Shown here piece by piece: positions 52,701 to 61,700 of a stretch of 64,000 bases of DNA (within the stretch, counting starts at the first letter, position 1; every line of letters begins with the position of its first letter). The notes under the pieces are model-generated. The model was not told where the DNA came from, made no database searches, and worked only from the letters and a program-made list of their open reading frames with translations. The DNA is from Owenia fusiformis. Taxonomy: Eukaryota > Annelida > Polychaeta > Sabellida > Oweniidae. Where the stretch lies: the NCBI GenBank assembly GCA_903813345.2, contig CAIIXF020000008.1, positions 29,762,005 to 29,826,004 of the forward strand, in the 5' to 3' direction. The translations under genes and the position numbers were made by a program.

Positions 52701-55700
52701 CCGATTGGGGGTGTTCGCGAATTTCATCAATCTTCAAACTGTTATGTTCCCTCACTACAAGTCACAAGTAAGCCATAAATTTGTTACACGGCCTGTTTTA
52801 TTTAACTTTTTCAATCAATTATCATATTGAAATAAAAAATAGTAAATGTTGTCACGATGCTTCAGTAAATTATCAACAAAAATAAAATTTTGAATTTAAG
52901 TTTGACAATGTTTGCTTACAGTTAATGTTACTGGAAATTCAACACAAATGACTATACCAACAAACAATGTTCTAACATCTACAAACAATGTAACAACATC
53001 TGGTACCTCTACAACAAATGCTCTTATGACAACATTTGATTCCATGACAACATATGATCTTACGACAACAACCGATGAAAATACAGCATTTGATTCTACT
53101 ACAACAGAAGATGCAATGACAACATCTAATCCTGCTACAACAGAGAATCCAACTTTTTTAATATCTGCTTCCACAACAGAAGCTTATTCAACTGCAACAT
53201 CTGGTCATACTGCAACATCTATAATGGCTAATCAAACTACAATGTCTGACCCTATTATAGCAGCTGATAAAATTCTAACATCAGATCCTACTTTAACACC
53301 TGATCAGATAACAACATCTGATTCTACCTTATCATATGACAAAACAACAACATCTGATCCTACTTTAACATCTGATCAAACTACAGCATCTGATCCTACT
53401 TTAACATCTGTTCAAACCACAACACCCGATTCTACTTTAAAATCTGATCAAACTACAACACCCGATTCTACTTTAACATCTATTCAACCTACTACATCTA
53501 TTCAACCTACATCTGATCCTTTTGTTACATCTGTTCAAACTCCAACATCTGATCCTACTTTGACATCGGATCAAACTCCAACATCTGATTCTACTTTAAC
53601 ATCTGTTCAAACTGTAACACCTGATTCTACTTTAAAATCTGATCAAACCACAACATCTGATCCTTTTGTTACATCTGATCAAACTCCAACATCTGATCCT
53701 ACTTTAACATCTGATCAAACTACAGCATCTGATCCTACTTTAACATCTGATCAAACTACAACATCTGATTCTACTTTAACATCTGTTCAACCTACAACAT
53801 CTGATCAAGCTACAACATCTAATCCTACTTTAACATCTGATCAAACTACAACATCTGATTCTACTTTAACATCTGTTCAACCTACAACATCTGATCAAGC
53901 TACAACATCTAATCCTACTTTAACATCTGATCAAACCGCAACATCTGAACTTATTACAACATCTGCTCTAATTACAAAACCTTTAAGGCGAGAATCAAGA
54001 ACGTTCACAAAGCAAGGCAACATGAAACTCACAGATGGGACACAAATGACAACAAAATCTCAACTGATGTGCGCTAACAAATGCACCAATAATCTAAGAT
54101 GTTTCAGGTTTAGCTTTTCCAAAATCCTGACTGAGAAAAACTGCATAATTTCTACCAGCCAATACGGATCAATAGATATAGATCCAATTTGGATATATTA
54201 CCATGTCAACAAGTAAATGATTTATAATGATATTATGATATTGGTACTGTATTTCAAAAATGTCACAATATCATGATATGGATCTACTGTAAATATGTAC
54301 ATAAATTCAAGAGATATTGATACTAAATTAAGGAGCAAACATTTCAGAAAATAAAATATTAGCTTATAAATCAATTATCCCCCTCTGTTAAAATAGCATG
54401 CTGCCCATGGGGGAAAAGAGAGAAATCTGCAAGGAGAGATTAAATAAAACACAACCACTTTCATCATTGTCAAACTACATGTATCTATAAGATATAAATG
54501 ATATCCTATAGTTTATGAGTGCCATGATTTTTATCCACAAATGGATATGATACCTGCGTGAGCATGAAAAATCTGGAAAAGCTGACATAAGCATACACTG
54601 TTATTTAATTTGACGGCCGTTTTAATTTGGCGGATTGATGACAACTGCCAAATTACGTCTCAGACAATTTTGCGAATTAATCCCCAGGGATTCCCTTGCA
54701 GGATAAAAACATTTGAAAATAGCCAAATGAAATGTCAATATTGAACTATTTTTGAAGATCTAGATCCACTGCTGGTTATTTTTTGAAAAACGAGAGTACT
54801 GTTTGCATCTTTGTATGATCTTCTAATATCTGCATTTTACCGATGGGTAAATCCACAAAACTAAATAGCAGCCAAAATTTCAAAATTTGCCTATTCAGGC
54901 CCAATCCGCCAAATTAAAGAAACTTACAGTACATGTTCATATTAAAAGCAGAAAGTGAACACCAAATGCCAGCCACATACAGTGAAACCTGTGGAACAAG
55001 AACATCAGTGCTTATTTAAAAAAAAGTGTTCCAATTTGAAGTAGTTCTGCAAGCAGCGATTCATTTTACAATAAGATAATGGGCGAAAGAACTTTAAAGC
55101 ATGTTCTATTAATGGAATGGTTCCATTTACAGATTTTACTGTATAAAATGGTGCCTATGACAATATGTCACCATTTCATGGTGGTGACATAAAATGTGGT
55201 ATTGATTCTTACCTCCTGTTGTTGTGGTACTTGCAGATTTGCTACTGACGCTACTAGAGATTGATGACTCCATATCACTGAAGGTATCAGGATGGCTCTG
55301 ACCAATGGAGTAGTAGAATTCTTCATCATCATCTGAATCATCTATTGTAAATATGTATACATAAATAAAAATATAATGTATATATCTTCAAACATATAAG
55401 TTTATTGTTCTTATAGAGCTAGCTTTACATAACCCAACCCAGCACACCAGGGCTTATCAACCACTTCAAGTTTAAACATTTTCAATTACCAGTATACAAT
55501 TAGGTTAAAGGAAATTTTTTTTTTACTATGCTATAAATATGGATAAATATATCTTTTGACAAAGCACTCTCTTACAAAATGGGCAAATTGTGTGCATTAA
55601 AATAATACCATATTCTCTCTAAAGAATTCACATTCATCAAAAAGTGCATGTGCAACTTTTATTACAACTACAGTCCCACTGTGTGCTTTTTAGGAAGAAT

Positions 55701-58700
55701 ACGGTACTCATAAAATGTACAAGACACAATATTAATTTCTCTTATTTAAAGTTATTTTGACTGTATCATGTATAAAATCCTACATTATTATGGTAAAAGA
55801 CACTGCATGAACTAACCTAGAGATTGAGTTGTCAGGGCGTCATCACCAAGGGGACGTGTATCATGGGCTGAGTGAACATCGTGCTCCAAGTGATGCTGGA
55901 GCTCTTGTTCTATTTTTTCATAATCATCGGACATCATTGGTTTATTGTGCGCCTTTTTGTGACGTATATTTGTGTCATCTGAGGTACCTGTAACATTGAA
56001 AACATTAGACACAAAGCGATAAATATTGCACTAAACCTCGTCAGATCTTGGGGCTAGTCTGCTCCTGAATCTGTAAAAATTTTAAGTTGAACCGATAAAA
56101 TTTTCCTGAAATTTTGTTGATGAAGAAGTGTTATAAAAACAAGGAAAAGTGACAGGGTATTTGTGTGGAGTGGTGTCAGTTTTTTTCTAAATTGGATACA
56201 AAAGTAGTAAAATTCAGATTTTCCAAGATTCTCAACTCTAAAAAAAATTATATGTTTTGGTTTTTCTTGGAAAAGTATTGTTAAAGCAAAATTATAAAAT
56301 CCATACTCTAGTACAGGAATGATACCTGGAATATAGAAAATACCAATTTTTCAAATATTTTCGACAAAATCTACAAAATAACATTATTGACACTTGAAAT
56401 CTCTCATCTATTTCAAATCTTGTGTTAATTCACATATATTATAAAAAAATGTAACATTAGTATGTTCAATGTCACAAATTCTGTTAAATAATGACTCACT
56501 TGGTGCAGTGATGCCATTGGCCAGTTCCAGGAGGATATGGACTTGTCTAGGAGAGAGGAAAACATTCACCGACCCCAGTAGGACATCAACCTCAAGCTGG
56601 AAACGCAATTTTTGATGATCTACATGATACTACAATGGGTTTAAATTTCAAAGAATTATTCAAAAAAATGTTGCATGGATTTCTGTAACAAGACATTAAA
56701 ATATCACAAACTTGTTGCAATAAGAAGAAAAGTGTAACATTTGTTACATATGCAGAATGCTGGTCACAAAATATGGTTGCCATAACAATATATCACCATG
56801 TTGTCTGGTGAGTGAATTTAGGAAATGAATTAAATTCTACATTGCATTTTTGGTTTTTATTTTTACTATTTAGATGTACAGGGTGTCAAAAAACAACGGC
56901 ACCCCCCTCTACAGCAAAAAGTACTTAATGTTACATGGTGTGTCATATCTCATTTTGAAGACAATTTAATTCTGGAGTTACCTGAGAAATTTCAGCTTTA
57001 TATCATATAATTTTACAGATTTACAGCTGATTCTTAGTAGTTGGTATGACCACCAGTTGCTGCTCAAACAGCAGCTTATTAGGACAGATATGATTTCAAT
57101 AAAAATTCACATAAAGGTGTAGCATTGCATAATCCTCTTCGCACTTTCCTCACATTCTTCAGAAATAAATCCTTACTGTGTCTTTTTTCAAGAGACTCTT
57201 TGTCCATCAGTTCCTATACCCTGTTTTTCAGAAATGAACCTATATGATCAGTGCAATTGAAATCTGGGGTAATTCTTTCATATTTCACTTTCTGAAGATT
57301 TGACTTTTAACCAGTAACAGAGCAGCAAACAAAGTGCTGAAGTAGCAAACTTTGAAACAATGTAGTTTTTTTTAATATTAAGTTTTATTTAATGAAATTT
57401 GATGTGTAACTCCAGAATTAAATTATCTTTCAAATGAGGTATGACACGATATGGAACATTCAAGACTTATTTCTGTAGAGGGGGGTGCCGTTGTTTTTTG
57501 ACACCCTGTATATTGACATTGTTTTATGCATAAATATGAGGTGAAAATATGTACTTCGTCCTGAGTTGGCATAAGGCAAATATATCTTGTAATTAAACAT
57601 TATAAATGACGTTGGTTTTGTTATATAATAACTAAAACAAAACATATTACCTTTGGTCCCGCCAAAGCTTCATTCTGTTTGACCTTTAACTTCAATTCTT
57701 GCTTCCCAGCGCAAGTTGCAATTCTTATAGGTGTTGAGTGAGTTGGTAGTTGGTGACCTGCACTATAGGGGGCATGACCTGTCTCATGGGGATGTGGAAA
57801 CTGTTGCTGATTTTGACTATGGGGATCATGAAACTGCACAGGGCTTAGTCCCTCATCAGCATCAAAACCCTGAAAAAGTATAAGGGTAAAAAGTATAGAT
57901 ATTCTTTAGGAAGAAATACTGAAAATATCTCATCGCTATTTTAACTGGTCGTGGCGAAAGGGTGTGATTTTTAAATGAATCAATGTTTTTGCAATTTTTG
58001 AACTGAATATACATGCAAATCTCTCAAAATCTAATCAAGAAGTATATTTTAATAAAGCAGAGAGGAATCTAGAAAATGTAACCAATTAAAACTCAAGTTT
58101 GGTTTCAAAATACATTTTATTTACAATTCATTATATTTACAATTAAACATAACATTTTACCTTAGGAGCTTCATACTGAGAGGGTGAGGATGAACCCTGT
58201 CGGGAAAATGTTCGGTTTTCTTTCGGGAATTCATCACTAAAAATAGTGACACCCATCAAATGGAAATTTTTGTGAGCTATTGCTGCTGGTTCATAAATAC
58301 TGCGGGGTTGTGGGTTCGACATTTGGTCAACAGGGGTTCCATCATCATTCACCATGTCGTCAAAATATTCAATGCTGAAAAATAAGATTATTTGCCAGTT
58401 GTGAGCCAACTGATTAAATTGTTAGCTAATTTTTGAATCATGTTAATGTGCACCTTGGGCAACATTCAAAAACAAATGAAAGGGACTCTGTATTACCAAA
58501 TCTTACTGTTTCAAAGTTAATCTTATCAAAACTCTGTTACAAATGCACATTTCATTTCTTTTTTTCTACTTTTTTTCCTTTTTTATGCAAGATCAAGGCT
58601 TAAGCTCAAGGCCAGTTTACTGGTAAATTGACAGAGGTCATTAACAGAAACTTCATAAAGTAATGAATTCGTAAATCAATTGTTGTAACCGTGGATGTAA

Positions 58701-61700
58701 TGACATCACGGTAAGCGAACAATGGACTTAAAGGATTCTTAACTTTACAAAGTTTCTGTTAACGACCCCCAGGTTACTTTTGGTATGCTTTTTGGTTACT
58801 ATGGCAATAAGTGCCCCCACTGAAGGACTCACCGCTTAATCCTAACTTCAAGTGCAACTCCAGCCTCTGCTTCCAATGGAAGGTGCTCCATTCTGATGAT
58901 TGTGTCCGTAAAATTAACACGAATTTTAGACAGCACTGAAAAAAGATTTTTCATATCAAATACCACACACTGTCCAACCATACATAGTTCAACTCATATA
59001 CATAGTTCAACTCATATACATAGTTCAACTCATATACATAGTTCAACTCATATACATAGCAGGGACGGATCTGGTAAGCAACAAGGGGGGGGGCCAAATT
59101 TCAGATCAGAGAAAAAAACTTTCGCGTTTGCGCGCAAAAAAGTGTTGAGCCTAAAACACAAAAGTTGGCCAATATTTTGAAATTTTGAGGCCCATTTTCT
59201 TAAAAATTTGGCATGAAATTATAAAACAAGGCCTTACAAGGCCCAGTAATGACCAAAAAGGCCTACTTTTTGGGGCCTTAAGGCCTTTTTTGGCCCAATT
59301 TTTTTTTCTGGGCCCACCCAAGGGGGTGGGGGCCTGGGCCAGATCCTCCAGTGCATACTTCAACTCATATGCAAAGTTTCTTTCATTTATTTCCTCCTAA
59401 TTCAGGCCCGTAGCCAGGGGGGTTCGATGGGTTCGAGCAACCCCCTCTGGCCAAATAATCTTTCAAAATCATGCAGTTTTTCACCATTCTGAGCACTTTT
59501 TAAGTCATTTTGGCCATTTTTGAACCAAAATTGTCACAAGTGAACCCCCTGAAATTTTTCAAAACGTGAACCCCCTTGGCAAATCCTGGCTACGGGCCTG
59601 TAATTATTATGAAGGAAATTTGGTATCTCCCTCTATCAGATGAACAAAATGGTAAATATAACAATAACAAAACAATATCTTGTGGTGACAAAATCGAAAA
59701 TTGTTCTGTACCAGATTCTATTGTCTGTGCAAAGTTCTCTAGTCCCTCAAATGGTTGCGCCCCTGAGGCATCCTTCTCTCCTTCACTAGAGGGCTGTTTG
59801 AGGCATTCTTGGGCCAACTGGATACTTGTTGTCATACTGCTAAACATTGAATCTATCATGATGGAGTCTACAACAGAATAAAGAACATTACATGAATACA
59901 TTTTTATAGGGCTGTTTGAGGCATTCTTGGGCCAACTGGATACTTGTTGTCATACTGCTAAACATTGAATCTATCATGATGGAGTCTACAACAGAATAAA
60001 GAACAATACATGAATACATTTTTATAGGGCTGTTTGAGGCATTCTTGGGCCAACTGGATACTTGTTGTCATACTGCTAAACATTGAATCTATCATGATGG
60101 AGTCTACAACAGAATAAAGAACAATACATGTATACATTTTCATACACAGGTATTTACTACATGTATTGACCAGTGTTCTCCCTGGGATTTTTTCTAAAGT
60201 GGGTGCAAATCTTACTTTCACATGATTCAGACAAAAATTGGTCAAAATATGCATATGATTTTTCTTATTTTCAAGTGGGCACAAATGAAATCTCAGGTGG
60301 GTGCAAGGCTGATTTTAAAATTTCAGGTGGGTGCTGCGCCCACAGACATGACAAGGAATGACATGAGCCAGGGTTATGTATAACTGAGCTTTGCCACATG
60401 TTAAGGTCAACATGGATCCTAAAATGCTGAGGGTATGTTGAGGTCTGGCTAGTATCCCTGCAGGCCCTTAGCCAGGGGGGCTCGGGGGGTTCGGGCAAAC
60501 ACCCCCCAGTGCTGGCCAAAATTTCTCTCAAAATCATGCAGTTTTTCCCCATTCTGACAATTTTTTGGCCAAATTTGCCAAAGTGAACCCTTCCCCCCCC
60601 CTAGAATTTTTTGGAAAAGTGAACCACCCCTTGGAAAATTCTGGCTACAGGCCTGCTGTTTATACAAATACAGTAAAACCTGAATAACATTTGGTGCCAC
60701 AAAATGGTGTTCCACTTTAGAGGAGTTCCACTTAGAGAAGATGATGTAAATGGATGTAATGGGGAATGGGACAGGCTCAATTTAAAGTAATATTTTTCTC
60801 CTTGTGAAAGTTCCAAAGTTACTCGAGGGAAAAGGAATGAAATTTTTGTTTTAGTGTATCACATGCAAGGATCATCAGTTCTTGACAGTGGCTAAAAATC
60901 CTCGTGTTTTATATATTAAAGCTGAATACCATCTTACATTTAACAGAGATATGCAAAACGGTGGTTAGTGTCTAATGGAAACAAATGGGAGTCCTTCACT
61001 GCATCATCAGCAGGTATCTAAATAACTTACCATTCTCATTCCTCTGTTTCGGCTGTATAGTGATTTCCATCCCATGAATCTCTACAAGGGTGCTGTCATT
61101 CACCAGTGCAGACCAGGGAATCGTCATCTGGATCTTGCCAATAAATCCATCAACAATTTGTACTGGGACATTATGACTGTCTAGTGCCTCGTTCAGGGCC
61201 TGTAAGAAATCAAAAATAACAGGAACTTCTATAGTAAACTCAGGTCCATAATACTTTACGGATTCGTAACTCATTCGTAACTATTTAAATATTTACGAAT
61301 TTAGGAATTGCAAATGTTCGTTTCAATGTACGGAACAAAATAGACTCCAGGCTATGTAAGAATTCAATGTTGTTACTGCTAGAGGACAAGGAGGAAGTGT
61401 CATACATGTAGGCATGGGCTTTCAACATTTTGAAAGCTGATGTAAGTAATTGTCAGACAACTGGGACAAATGACTGCACACACGGTGTGTCAGACAATTG
61501 CTGGAATTACACCACAAAATCCACTAAAATGTTTACTGGAAGATGCTTTACAAAATCGCAATTCTGATTACACCAACATTTCTAAAGCGTTTAAGGATTT
61601 ATAGGGAATCGTCATCTGAATCTTTCCAATAAATCCATCCACAATTTGTACTGGGACATTATGACTGTCTAGTGCCTCATTCAGGGCCTATAAGAAATCA

